From the NCBI RefSeq assembly GCF_900110655.1, contig NZ_FOEQ01000002.1, positions 1 to 64,000 of the forward strand: a stretch of DNA of 64,000 nucleotides. Reading direction: 5' to 3'. This document shows positions 8,669 through 21,059 of the stretch, piece after piece. Numbering within the stretch: position 1 is the first letter of the stretch; each line of letters opens with the position of its first letter. This DNA is from Pseudomonas soli (GTDB lineage Bacteria; Pseudomonadota; Gammaproteobacteria; Pseudomonadales; Pseudomonadaceae). The notes below the pieces were generated by a model, which saw nothing but the letters and a program-made list of their open reading frames with translations, ran no database searches and was not told the origin of the DNA. The translations under genes and the position numbers were made by a program.

Positions 8669-9586
8669 ATGCCCGACCGCCTGCTCAACGACCGCCTCGA
8701 CTGGAACCTGCTGCGCACCTTCCGCGTCATCGGCCAGGAACTGTCGATCAGCCGCGCCGCCGCCCGCCTGCACCTCACCCAGCCCGCCGTGAGCCAGGCG
8801 CTCAAGCGCCTCGAGGAGCAACTCGGGCGCCAGCTCATCGCCCGCCGTGGGCCGCGCTTCGTGCTGACGGAGGTGGGCGAGCAGCTGTTCCAGCTGGCCG
8901 GCGAGGTGTACGGGCAGATGTCACAGATCGGCGGCCTGCTGGAGCAGCCGGCGGACGAACTGGTGGGCAAGGTGCGCCTGTTGATGATCAGCCGTATCGT
9001 CAACGAACGCTTCGACGACTTCCTCGCCGACTTCCACCGCCAGCACCCCCGGGTTGAGCTGGAGATCGACGTGATGCGCAGTTCCGACATCGTCGCAGCC
9101 CTGCAGGAAAAAACCGCCACCGCCGGCCTCAGCCTCAACCGCCGACCCCAGCCACGGCTGGAGCAGCGGTTGTTCCTGCGCCAGCGCTACGCGTTCTTCT
9201 GCGGCAAGCACCACGCGCTGTTCGGCCAGATGGAAGGCGACCTGCAGCGGGAGAATTTTGTCAGTTTCACCAGCGACCAGATCGGCGGCATGCTCTCGCC
9301 GCTGACCATCTTCCGCGACCAGCAGGGCTTCGCCGGGCGTATCGTCGCCTCGTCGCCGAGCCTGGAAGAAGTGCGCCGCCTGGTGATCGCCGGCTTCGGC
9401 ATCGGCTGCCTGCCCGAGCATGTGGTGGCGCCGGATGTGGACGCAGGGTTGTTGTGGAAACTGCCGCCGCAGGAGGGCATTGCCGACGTCGACATCCACC
9501 TGTTGTGGAAAAGGGACCAACGCATGAGCCGAGCGGAAAGCCTGTTCATAGAGGCCTTGCTGTCGGCCGCAACGGCGGTGATCTAG
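8669..9586 (+). CDS. LysR-family transcriptional regulator
   Basis: A 305-residue regulator. The N-terminal winged helix-turn-helix spans about residues 10-70 (LLRTFRVIGQELSISRAAARLHLTQPAVSQALKRLEEQLG). It is followed by a LysR-type effector domain with the two-lobed periplasmic-binding fold to the end. It is divergent from the MHS transporter operon, the standard LysR arrangement, so it probably activates that operon in response to its substrate. The effector is unknown. The start at 8669 is the Met closest to the HTH; the preceding sequence is AT-rich. Confidence 0.85.
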   Translation: MPDRLLNDRLDWNLLRTFRVIGQELSISRAAARLHLTQPAVSQALKRLEEQLGRQLIARRGPRFVLTEVGEQLFQLAGEVYGQMSQIGGLLEQPADELVGKVRLLMISRIVNERFDDFLADFHRQHPRVELEIDVMRSSDIVAALQEKTATAGLSLNRRPQPRLEQRLFLRQRYAFFCGKHHALFGQMEGDLQRENFVSFTSDQIGGMLSPLTIFRDQQGFAGRIVASSPSLEEVRRLVIAGFGIGCLPEHVVAPDVDAGLLWKLPPQEGIADVDIHLLWKRDQRMSRAESLFIEALLSAATAVI

Positions 9587-9648
9587 CGGGCAACCCTGTA
9601 GGCGGACAGCGGTCGAGCGTCAGGCCTGCCCAAGTTCGCGGTGATCGC

Positions 9649-10389
9649 CTACAGGCTCTGCGGTACCCCGGCCACCCGTGCCCGCCCCCACCAGGCATAC
9701 GCAAGCGCCAGCCACCCCAGCCCCAGCGCGGCGAGCATCGCCACCACCACCTGGCTGTAACGCGCCAGCAATGCCGGGAACCCCGTCACTTCGCGAACCA
9801 CTTGGATATCGGCGCTGCCGTCGGCATCGCGAATACTGATTCCTGCCTGGCGAATCTGTGAATAATCGGCGTCGAAGTACACCCACACCTTGCTCTCGCT
9901 CACCCCGTCGATGGCCGGCAGGTCGATGCTGCTGGTCGGGGTCGGCACCAGCGTGTCGTTGCCGGCCGCATCGCGCACCTGCACCAGCCCCTTGGCCGGC
10001 AGACGTATGTGCACGGCCTTGAGCGGTACTCGGGCGGGGTTGGACAACTCGATCAGCAAGCCGGTGCGGTGGTCCACAAGACCTGCTTCGAAGGGCCTGG
10101 CGAACAGTTGCAGGTAGGGTGCCTGGGCCAGATCCACCAACTTGTCGATCTGCGGATGGCTGAGTGTGCCGGCGCTGATTGCGCTGATCTGCGTGTGTAG
10201 CCGCTCATACTTGAGCAGGTCGTTGGCCTCGCTGATGCGTTCGCTGAATTGGCCCGGGTAGGTGAGATGGGCGTATGTCAGGCGCGCCTGCAGCCGGTCG
10301 TCCTCACGCAACGTCACATAGAGCGTGGCGGCGACGGCGACCAGGACCAGCAGGCCCACCATGGATTTACCGACTTTTTCCCAACTCAC
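9649..10389 (-). CDS. Membrane-anchored periplasmic protein of unknown function
   Basis: A 246-residue protein I do not recognise. A single N-terminal membrane segment (about residues 8-26, MVGLLVLVAVAATLYVTL) and a C-terminal one (about residues 213-235, VVVAMLAALGLGWLALAYAWW) bracket a soluble, probably periplasmic middle. That middle has beta-rich stretches such as LIELSNPARVPLKAVHIRLP. I propose the GTG start at 10389 because AAGGAA lies just upstream and the following residues lead directly into the membrane segment; a longer ATG frame starting at 10767 looks non-coding. It is divergent from the multicopper oxidase gene and may be functionally unrelated. Confidence 0.6.
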   Translation of the reverse strand: MSWEKVGKSMVGLLVLVAVAATLYVTLREDDRLQARLTYAHLTYPGQFSERISEANDLLKYERLHTQISAISAGTLSHPQIDKLVDLAQAPYLQLFARPFEAGLVDHRTGLLIELSNPARVPLKAVHIRLPAKGLVQVRDAAGNDTLVPTPTSSIDLPAIDGVSESKVWVYFDADYSQIRQAGISIRDADGSADIQVVREVTGFPALLARYSQVVVAMLAALGLGWLALAYAWWGRARVAGVPQSL

Positions 10390-10818
10390 CTTGAGGTTCC
10401 TTAGTTTGGCGGGTGACGAGAGGCAATGGCTGGCAAGGGTGCCAAGAACAGGGGATTCGGGCAAGGGGCACTGCTGACGGCCCGCCAGCCACCGCGCCGC
10501 CAGCCTCAGCCGGGCCGCCCACCACCAACCGCAGGCTTGGCGATGACAGCGCCCAGGCCCATGAGGTAAAGCAGACCCCTTGCCCGGCCGCTTGGGCGGG
10601 AAATGGGGCACATTCCCCACCCAGCCCTGGGTGTCTTCCCCCAGGTTTGCGGCAACTGCCTCAGCAGGCGTTTTTCGCGACTTTGCAACATCTTGAAACA
10701 CGTGGCGTTTGGCCATTTTCCGCTTGGCACAGCCGTTGCTGGTCCCCTCTACAGGGCATATCGCCACTCACTGAAAGTGGCAATAGATGCCAGCCTGTAC
10801 AACACGGGGCATACGGTA
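10390..10818. other. Divergent intergenic region upstream of the multicopper oxidase
   Basis: This 429-bp region has no convincing gene. It holds a sigma-54 promoter at 10725-10740 and therefore probably an upstream activator site. I could not identify a clear palindromic enhancer in the 300 bp before it. Confidence 0.6.
10725..10740 (+). promoter_or_regulatory. Sigma-54 (RpoN) -24/-12 promoter
   Basis: TGGCAC at 10725-10730, five bases, then TTGCT at 10736-10740. The invariant GG and GC are separated by 10 bases, an almost exact match to the RpoN consensus. It points at the multicopper oxidase and gives a predicted 5' UTR of roughly 65-70 nt. Sigma-54 promoters need an enhancer-binding protein; none is encoded nearby. 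Confidence 0.75.
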
Positions 10819-14214
<3,396 letters not shown>

Positions 14215-14255
14215 AAGAAGGGCGGGGGCGCGCTGCGCCCCTTTCGCCGCGGTTC

Positions 14256-14340
14256 GTCGCCACGACAAGCCGGCTCCCACAGGTATTGCGCATGCCTTGT
14301 GATCGGCGCTGTACATGTGGGAGCTGGCTTGCCAGCGATG
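14256..14340. repeat. REP-like pair between oxidase and SCO genes
   Basis: Two diverged inverted REP units, at about 14256-14280 (GACAAGCCGGCTCCCAC) and 14317-14340 (GTGGGAGCTGGCTTGCC), lie in the 169-bp gap between two same-strand genes. They could limit read-through or stabilise the upstream mRNA end. Confidence 0.7.
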
Positions 14341-14383
14341 GCCTGCATCGCAGGCCCCATCAGATATCCAAGAGGGTAAGACC

Positions 14384-15346
14384 ATGCCCCACACCTGGCG
14401 TCTGCTGCTCCCCCTGCTGATCATCCTCAGCCTGCCTTGCGCCCTGCCCCCGACCAGCGCCAGCGCTGACCCCGACACCCCCTGGGGCGCCGATTACTTC
14501 CCCAACATCCCCCTGCTCACCCAGGACGGCCAACAGGTGCGCTTCTTCGACGACCTGATCAAGGACAAGGTGGTGGCCATCAACTTCATCTTCACCGGCT
14601 GCGGCGACTCCTGCCCGGTGGAAACCGCGCGCCTGCGCCAGGTACAGAAGCTGCTGGGCGAGCGTGTCGGCCAGGACATCTTCATCTACTCGATCAGCAT
14701 CGACCCCTATAACGACACCCCTGCCACCCTCAAACGCTACGCCGAGAAATTCGCTATCGGCCCGGGCTGGACACTCCTCACCGGCGAGGCCGCCGACATC
14801 GAACAACTGCGACGCAGCCTGGGCCTGTACATCGAGGGCCTGGAGAATGGCCGCAGCAAGGACCACAACCTCAGCCTGATCATCGGCAACCAGGCCACCG
14901 GCCGCTGGATGAAGGCCTCGCCCTTCGAAAGCCCGTACATCCTCGCCGACCGCCTGGCCAACAGCCTGCACAACTGGAAAACCGCCAGCGCCCAACACCG
15001 CGACTACACCCAGGCCCCCGACATCCGCCCGCCCAGCACAGGCGAGCAACTGTTCAGGACCCGCTGCTCGTCGTGCCACACCCTGGGAGACGCCGAGCCT
15101 GGAGCCACCCATGGCATCGGCCCGGACCTGCTCGGGGTGACCCGGCAGCGTGAAGAGGCTTGGCTCAAGCGCTGGCTGATGGAGCCCGACCAGATGCTCG
15201 CGGAGAAAGACCCCTTGGCGATGCTGCTGTTCGCGCAGTACAACCAACTGGCGATGCCCAACATGCGATTGGGGGAAACAGAAGTGGCGGCGCTGATCGG
15301 CTACCTCGAAGAGGAAACGACACGCTTGCAGCGCCCCGCTCAGTGA
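14384..15346 (+). CDS. SCO1/SenC copper chaperone fused to a cytochrome c domain
   Basis: A 320-residue exported protein with a signal peptide of about residues 1-26. Residues about 35-195 form a SCO/thioredoxin-fold domain with the Cu-binding pair in GCGDSCP (Cys73, Cys77) and the conserved His in KDHNLSL. Residues about 215-315 form a c-type cytochrome domain with CSSCH at 228-232. The start at 14384 exposes the signal peptide. It lies 169 bp after the multicopper oxidase on the same strand. A role in delivering copper to that oxidase, or taking its electrons, is inferred from the pairing. Confidence 0.8.
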   Translation: MPHTWRLLLPLLIILSLPCALPPTSASADPDTPWGADYFPNIPLLTQDGQQVRFFDDLIKDKVVAINFIFTGCGDSCPVETARLRQVQKLLGERVGQDIFIYSISIDPYNDTPATLKRYAEKFAIGPGWTLLTGEAADIEQLRRSLGLYIEGLENGRSKDHNLSLIIGNQATGRWMKASPFESPYILADRLANSLHNWKTASAQHRDYTQAPDIRPPSTGEQLFRTRCSSCHTLGDAEPGATHGIGPDLLGVTRQREEAWLKRWLMEPDQMLAEKDPLAMLLFAQYNQLAMPNMRLGETEVAALIGYLEEETTRLQRPAQ

Positions 15347-15548
15347 CCACCGACCTTAGCGTAAAGCCACTACCAATATCATATGGCTACCAATACACGC
15401 TAAGCTTGCGGCCAGCCTGAGCATCCGCGCAAGCAGGCGGGACGCCTGTTCATTGCTGCGGATGCCTTCAAGCGCTGAAACTACCGCCACTCACTTTGAA
15501 CCACCATCGCTTGGCGCAAAGCCAAACAAATCGCTGACAAGGATGTTG

Positions 15549-18500
15549 ATGAACTCTTCAAGCATCGTGCGTTATTGGCACGCCGTCGAGCTCCTGCAGC
15601 CGCAGGCCGCCCCGAAGAAAAAGAAGCGTAACAAGGATTACGAACCATTCTTCCAGGACCTGCCGATCACCGCCCGCTCGCTCCCCTGGTCAGCGACGAA
15701 CGTGCTGGGTCGACAGCGGCTGCCAAACAAGCGGGTCTGGAGTCACACGCTTTACGCCCATCTCTACGACAGCCTGCACGTCGCTCGCCGACTCGAAGCG
15801 CTGTACGGTGCGGATCAAGGCTACAAAGAGCCGCAAACCAGAGAGTCGGCTCTGTTCTCGCTGAAATTCGACGAGTTGGGGCAGATGGTCGTCGACAGCT
15901 TCGTACTGTCCAGCGAAGCATGGTTCCTTGGCTGCGCTATCCACAAGCGAGACTGGACATCGGGCTTCGAAGACACGCAGAACGCTTTGCGCGAGGACAG
16001 CAAGCGCCTGCTCGGTGGCGTGGTGAGCGCTGACGCCCTGGAAGAAATGACCTGGCAGGTTCGACATCATCTCGGGCTGGACGAGTTCTTCGGTGCCCAG
16101 AACCGTCAGCATCGCTTCCGCTCCCAGCCGGTCGATCCGAAGCAACCCGAGCAGGAAGACGATCCCCTTAACAGTTTCCTGCTCGACGACCTGGTCAAGG
16201 TAGCTAGCGCACTTGATCAGGGCCACGTCAGCCCGCCACTGGCACGTTACCTGACAGAGCAACACAGCGAACCGCGCTTGCATCTGGATAGCCGCGATGC
16301 CGACCTGCCCTTGATTCGATGCCTGGCCCCCGCTCGCTATCCCAAGGGTTGCTGGCCGGCAGACCGCCATCTGGGCTTGGTTCACTCACAACAAGTGGCG
16401 ATCAACAGCCTGCTCGAGACCCTGGGAGACAGTCATGGGCTGATGGGGATCAATGGCCCGCCTGGCACTGGCAAGACCACTCTGTTGCGAGACCTGATCG
16501 CAGCAGTCGTCACCGAACGAGCGGACGTACTGGCGTCATTCGAAAAAGCCTCCGACGCCTTCCTGCAGGATGGCCGAGAGGTAGCCAGCGACGGAGGCAC
16601 CGGCCGAACGACCTACGCGCTGCATCCAGACCTGCTGGGGTTCGAAATCGTCGTCGCCTCCTCGAACAATGGCGCCGTCGAGAACATCACGCTCGAGCTG
16701 CCACAGCAGGACAAGATCGATGCCTCCTGGCTGCCGCAAGCCGCGTATTTCAGCGAACTGGGAGGGCTAGTCAGCGGCCAGCCAGCCTGGGGGCTGGTCT
16801 CCGCCGCGCTGGGCAGCAAGGCCAAGCGCAAGCAGTTCGTGGAACGTCTTCTTGATGGCAGGCGCCCTGCAAAAACGTCGAAGGCGGGGCTCCCCGTCGA
16901 AGCCGCAGAGCTTGAGGACGACAACGACGACATGGATGGCCTCGGCGCTTCGAGCGCACCTGCACCACAGCCCCCCTCTCCCGAGCTGCCTCCTGTGCAG
17001 GGCATGACAGCCTGGTTGAACGAGCGCATACCGCGCAGCAAGGCACTGACGACCACCGAAAAAGCCAGGGTCTGGCAGAGCGCTATTGCCCGCTATCGCC
17101 AGGCTACTCAGGCGGAGCAGGCTGCTCGCGCCCAGCTCGACAGGTTACTCACACAAATCGATGCCGTAGTCGCTGCCCGCCAGCAGGTCAAACAGGCTGA
17201 ACAGGCTCGCCAGACTCACGTCGAAGCGCTTCGCTCGCTTTCCGATCGGCAACGCGAAGTCGAAAGCAGCACGCTACAACCGGCCCGTGAACAATTGCGC
17301 CAGGCGCTGCAGGCGATTACCGCACACAGTGCAGAAAAACCCGGCCTATTGGCCAGCCTGCTGAGCCTCTGGGGTGCCCGTCGAGCCTGGGCCGCACGAC
17401 AGCGGCTACTGGACAGCGGCCACGCCCTGGCACGCGAAGCATTCGCCAGTGCCGAGCGCCAGGTCCAAGAGCTGTGCGCACGCCGAGACGCAGCGGCTCA
17501 ACAACTGGCGCAGGACGAACAAGCCATCGCCCAAGCCATAGATCTGGCTACCACGCAGATCGAAACTACCCGCAGCCTTGCCCTTGCTGGCGAGGCCAGG
17601 CACTTGCTGACTTGGCTTGAGCGTGGCGAACTCGATCGCAGCGCCAGCACCGAACTGCGCGAACCCTGGATGCTTGACGGCTGGCGGCAGGCCAGGGCCA
17701 ACGTGTTCATCGAAGCGCTGGCGCTGCACCGCACTTTCTACGAACTCGAGCCCACTCGCCTGAAGGCCAACCTCGATTTCATTACCAGCGTGATCTGCAA
17801 CGGCCATTTCGCCGGGATGTCACCGAACGCCCTGCGCTGCGCTTGGGCATCGCTGTTCATGCTGGTACCGGTACTGAGCAGCACTTTTGCTTCCTTCGCG
17901 CGTTCGTTCGGCAGCTTCGGCTGCGGCGAGATCGGCTGGTTGCTGGTGGATGAAGCCGGGCAGGCCACGCCACAGGCAACGGTCGGCGCCTTGTGGCGCT
18001 CACGCAGGGCGGTACTGGTTGGCGACCCCTTGCAGCTCAAGCCTATCGTCACTGTTTCCGACGCGGTCCTTGAATACATGCGCAACAAGTATCAGGTGAA
18101 CGCGCACTGGCTGCCCAATCGCTACAGCGCCCAAGGCCTGGCCGACCTCGGCACGTCTTGGGGACGCATGGCCGGCCCCAGGGCTGGAAAGCGCTGGATA
18201 GGCCTACCTCTGGTGGTGCACCGCCGCTGTGACAAACCTATGTTTGATCTGGCCAACCTCATCGCCTACGACAATGCCATGGTATACGGCACGCTTACCC
18301 CTAGCCCAGACAAGGAAACGCCCGCCAGCCTGCCCACGGGGTGGATTCATGTGGCCGGCCCTTCAAGTGGCAATTGGGTAGAGAATGAAGGCATTGCGCT
18401 CGAACGCCTGCTTGCCAAGCTCGATGTCGACGGTGTGAAGCGCTCTGATATCGCCGTGATCACGCCATTCCAGGACGTGCGCAACCAGCTCAAGGGCCGC

Positions 18501-18779
18501 CTTCCAGAGAAGATGGTGCACGGCACGATCCACACCATGCAAGGCAAGGAGGCCGCCGTCGTCATCCTCGTGCTTGGCGGCAACAGCGAGCAACGCGGTG
18601 CACGCGACTGGGCCGTTGAACAGCCAAACCTGCTCAACGTGGCGGCTACCCGCGCCAAACGCCGGCTTTATGTGATTGGCGACTACCACGATTGGTCTAC
18701 ACGCCTGCACTTGCGGGATGTCATGCATTGGCTGCCACTGCTCAACAGACAGCCGGTAACGATCAACGCGCCCGCCTGA
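15549..18779 (+). CDS. UPF1/DNA2-like superfamily 1 helicase
   Basis: A 1076-residue protein. Walker A is GPPGTGKT (303-310) and Walker B is DEAG (801-804). These are followed by VLVGDPLQLKPI (motif III), ITPFQDVRNQL, GTIHTMQGKEAAVVIL (motif V) and NVAATRAKRRLYVIGD (motif VI). Between the two Walker boxes lies a long helical, Gln/Ala/Arg-rich insertion (about residues 495-720) likely to form a coiled coil, common in this group. The N-terminal 300 residues match nothing I recognise. No nuclease or PLD domain is seen at the C-terminus. AAGGA lies 5 nt before the chosen ATG. The role is unknown; RNA or DNA metabolism and phage defence are both possible. Confidence 0.75.
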   Translation: MNSSSIVRYWHAVELLQPQAAPKKKKRNKDYEPFFQDLPITARSLPWSATNVLGRQRLPNKRVWSHTLYAHLYDSLHVARRLEALYGADQGYKEPQTRESALFSLKFDELGQMVVDSFVLSSEAWFLGCAIHKRDWTSGFEDTQNALREDSKRLLGGVVSADALEEMTWQVRHHLGLDEFFGAQNRQHRFRSQPVDPKQPEQEDDPLNSFLLDDLVKVASALDQGHVSPPLARYLTEQHSEPRLHLDSRDADLPLIRCLAPARYPKGCWPADRHLGLVHSQQVAINSLLETLGDSHGLMGINGPPGTGKTTLLRDLIAAVVTERADVLASFEKASDAFLQDGREVASDGGTGRTTYALHPDLLGFEIVVASSNNGAVENITLELPQQDKIDASWLPQAAYFSELGGLVSGQPAWGLVSAALGSKAKRKQFVERLLDGRRPAKTSKAGLPVEAAELEDDNDDMDGLGASSAPAPQPPSPELPPVQGMTAWLNERIPRSKALTTTEKARVWQSAIARYRQATQAEQAARAQLDRLLTQIDAVVAARQQVKQAEQARQTHVEALRSLSDRQREVESSTLQPAREQLRQALQAITAHSAEKPGLLASLLSLWGARRAWAARQRLLDSGHALAREAFASAERQVQELCARRDAAAQQLAQDEQAIAQAIDLATTQIETTRSLALAGEARHLLTWLERGELDRSASTELREPWMLDGWRQARANVFIEALALHRTFYELEPTRLKANLDFITSVICNGHFAGMSPNALRCAWASLFMLVPVLSSTFASFARSFGSFGCGEIGWLLVDEAGQATPQATVGALWRSRRAVLVGDPLQLKPIVTVSDAVLEYMRNKYQVNAHWLPNRYSAQGLADLGTSWGRMAGPRAGKRWIGLPLVVHRRCDKPMFDLANLIAYDNAMVYGTLTPSPDKETPASLPTGWIHVAGPSSGNWVENEGIALERLLAKLDVDGVKRSDIAVITPFQDVRNQLKGRLPEKMVHGTIHTMQGKEAAVVILVLGGNSEQRGARDWAVEQPNLLNVAATRAKRRLYVIGDYHDWSTRLHLRDVMHWLPLLNRQPVTINAPA

Positions 18780-18878
18780 CAACCGCTGACAGCGGTCTCG
18801 GGAGGCTCGCCCCTTGACCGCCGTGTCGCCATGACTCCATGCTCGTCCGCTTCCACCCCACGCTCAAGGAATGACCGC

Positions 18879-20156
18879 ATGAAGCTGGAAACACTCGCCA
18901 TCCACGCGGGCTTCAGCCCCGACCCGACCACCAAGGCGGTGGCCGTGCCGATCTACCAGACCACCTCGTTCGCCTTCGACGACACCCAGCACGGGGCCGA
19001 CCTGTTCGACCTCAAGGTGGCCGGGAACATCTACTCGCGCATCATGAACCCCACCAACGATGTGCTCGAACAGCGCATGGCCGCCCTTGAAGGCGGGGTG
19101 GGTGCGCTTGCGGTGGCCTCGGGCATGGCCGCCATCACCTACGCCATCCAGACCGTGGCAGAAGCCGGCGACAACATCGTCTCGGTGGCCAAGCTGTACG
19201 GCGGTACCTACAACCTGCTGGCGCACACCCTGCCGCGCCAGGGCATCACCACCCGCTTCGCCGCCCACGACGACATCGCCGCCCTCGAGGCACTGATTGA
19301 TGATCGCACCAAGGCGGTGTTCTGCGAGTCCATCGGCAACCCTGCCGGCAACATCGTCGATATTGCCGCGCTGGCGGAGGCCGCCCACCGCCACGGCGTG
19401 CCGCTTATCGTCGACAACACCGTGGCCACGCCTATCCTCTGCCGCCCGTTCGAACACGGCGCCGATATCGTCGTGCACTCGCTGACCAAGTACATCGGCG
19501 GCCACGGCACCAGCATCGGCGGCATCGTCATCGACTCGGGCAAATTCCCCTGGGCCGATCACAAGCAACGTTTCGCCCTGCTCAATACCCCCGACCCGTC
19601 CTACCACGGCGTCACCTACACCGAAGCTTTCGGCCCTGCCGCCTTCATCGGCCGCTGCCGCGTGGTGCCGCTGCGCAACACCGGCGCCGCGCTGTCGCCG
19701 TTCAATGCCTTCCTGATCCTGCAAGGCCTGGAGACCCTGGCCCTGCGCATGGAGCGCCATACCGAGAATGCGTTCAAGGTTGCCCGCTTCCTGCAGGAAC
19801 ACGACCAGGTGGCCTGGGTGAAGTACGCAGGCCTGCCGGACCACCCCGAACATGCCCTGGCCCAGCGCTATACCAGTGGCAAACCGGCGTCGATCCTCTC
19901 GTTCGGCATCAAGGGTGGCCAAGCGGCCGGGGCCCGCTTCATCGATGCGCTGCAATTGGTGGTGCGCCTGGTGAATATCGGCGACGCCAAGTCGCTGGCC
20001 TGCCATCCTGCCTCCACCACCCACCGCCAGTTGAACGATGAAGAGCTGGAAAAAGCCGGCGTACCACGGGACATGGTGCGCCTGTCGATAGGTATCGAGC
20101 ACAGCGACGACATCATCGCCGACCTTGCCCAGGCCCTGGAGGCCAGCCGCGGCTGA
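18879..20156 (+). CDS. metY: O-acetylhomoserine aminocarboxypropyltransferase / sulfhydrylase
   Basis: A 425-residue PLP enzyme of the Cys/Met metabolism family. It uses O-acetylhomoserine and sulfide (or methanethiol) to make homocysteine (or methionine). The N-terminus MKLETLAIHAGFSPDPTTKAVAVPIYQTTSF is diagnostic. The cofactor lysine lies in VHSLTKYIGGHG, and CHPASTTHRQ near the C-terminus binds substrate carboxylate. The length equals the usual family size. I chose the ATG at 18879 because AAGGA lies 8 nt upstream. Confidence 0.9.
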   Translation: MKLETLAIHAGFSPDPTTKAVAVPIYQTTSFAFDDTQHGADLFDLKVAGNIYSRIMNPTNDVLEQRMAALEGGVGALAVASGMAAITYAIQTVAEAGDNIVSVAKLYGGTYNLLAHTLPRQGITTRFAAHDDIAALEALIDDRTKAVFCESIGNPAGNIVDIAALAEAAHRHGVPLIVDNTVATPILCRPFEHGADIVVHSLTKYIGGHGTSIGGIVIDSGKFPWADHKQRFALLNTPDPSYHGVTYTEAFGPAAFIGRCRVVPLRNTGAALSPFNAFLILQGLETLALRMERHTENAFKVARFLQEHDQVAWVKYAGLPDHPEHALAQRYTSGKPASILSFGIKGGQAAGARFIDALQLVVRLVNIGDAKSLACHPASTTHRQLNDEELEKAGVPRDMVRLSIGIEHSDDIIADLAQALEASRG

Positions 20157-20219
20157 TCCACCCGCGCCCCACCCAATGCCGACGGCGGGCGCCCCCTTGC
20201 AGAACCGGAACCGCGCGCA

Positions 20220-20987
20220 ATGACCCTCTTCTACCTGAAACTCCTCGTCACCCCGCTGCTGATGTGGGCCATCTCCCTCGCCTCAAGGCGCTGGGGCGGC
20301 CTGCTCGGTGGTTTGCTGTCCGGCCTGCCAATCACCTCGGCGCTGGTGATGACCTTTCTGTGCCTGGAGCAAGGCACGGCCTTCGCCCTGGGCGCGGTGC
20401 CGGGTGCGCTGGGTGGACTGGCGGCCGTGCAGGCCACCTACACCTTCTACCTGTTCGCCACGCGCAAGCTCGGCATCGCTGCGGCGGTATCGCTGGCGAT
20501 CCTGTTCTATGGCCTGGCGGCCTATGCCTTCACCCACTGGGGCGGGTTGTACCTGTCGGTCGGCGTGGCGCTGCTGCTGATCGGCGTGCTGATCCGCGCC
20601 AGCGGCCGCGAGCCCAGGCCCGATACGCTTGCCCGGCCTCGGCACCGTTATTGGGAGATCCCCTTGCGCATGGTGTCCGCCACCGCGCTGCTGATGCTCA
20701 CCACCAGCCTGGCCAGTTGGCTGGGGCCGGCGACCAGCGGGATGCTGGCGCCGATCCCGGTGATTGCCTGGCCGTTGGTGGTGTTCGCCCATGTCCAGGG
20801 CGGCCGCGCCGGGATGGCGGCGATGGTGCGGGGCAATGCGATTGGGGCGGTGGGGGTGATTGCGTTTTATCTGGCGATGGCGGGGTTGCTCGAACATACG
20901 GGCGTCGCCATTACCATGCTGGTTGCGATGGCGACCGCCGTTGGCCTCACCGTCGCCCTGGCAGCACTGTTGAAAGGGCGTGCCTAG
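20220..20987 (+). CDS. Polytopic inner-membrane protein of unknown function
   Basis: A 255-residue hydrophobic protein with about seven or eight predicted membrane helices and a short basic loop (RASGREPRPDTLARPRHR, about residues 127-144). Glycine-rich helix starts such as GGLLGGLLSGLPITSALVM recall the paired inverted repeats of some small transporters, but I cannot assign a family. It lies 63 bp after metY on the same strand and may be co-transcribed. Confidence 0.65.
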   Translation: MTLFYLKLLVTPLLMWAISLASRRWGGLLGGLLSGLPITSALVMTFLCLEQGTAFALGAVPGALGGLAAVQATYTFYLFATRKLGIAAAVSLAILFYGLAAYAFTHWGGLYLSVGVALLLIGVLIRASGREPRPDTLARPRHRYWEIPLRMVSATALLMLTTSLASWLGPATSGMLAPIPVIAWPLVVFAHVQGGRAGMAAMVRGNAIGAVGVIAFYLAMAGLLEHTGVAITMLVAMATAVGLTVALAALLKGRA

Positions 20988-21059
20988 CTGCCGAAATCGA
21001 CGGCACATCGGTATCGCCGACATTGCTACCCCCGCAAGGGGAACACACGGAGAGACACC

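Noticed and set aside
15549..18779. Mokosh-type defence helicase
   Set aside because: No phospholipase-D domain at the C-terminus and no partner gene next to it.
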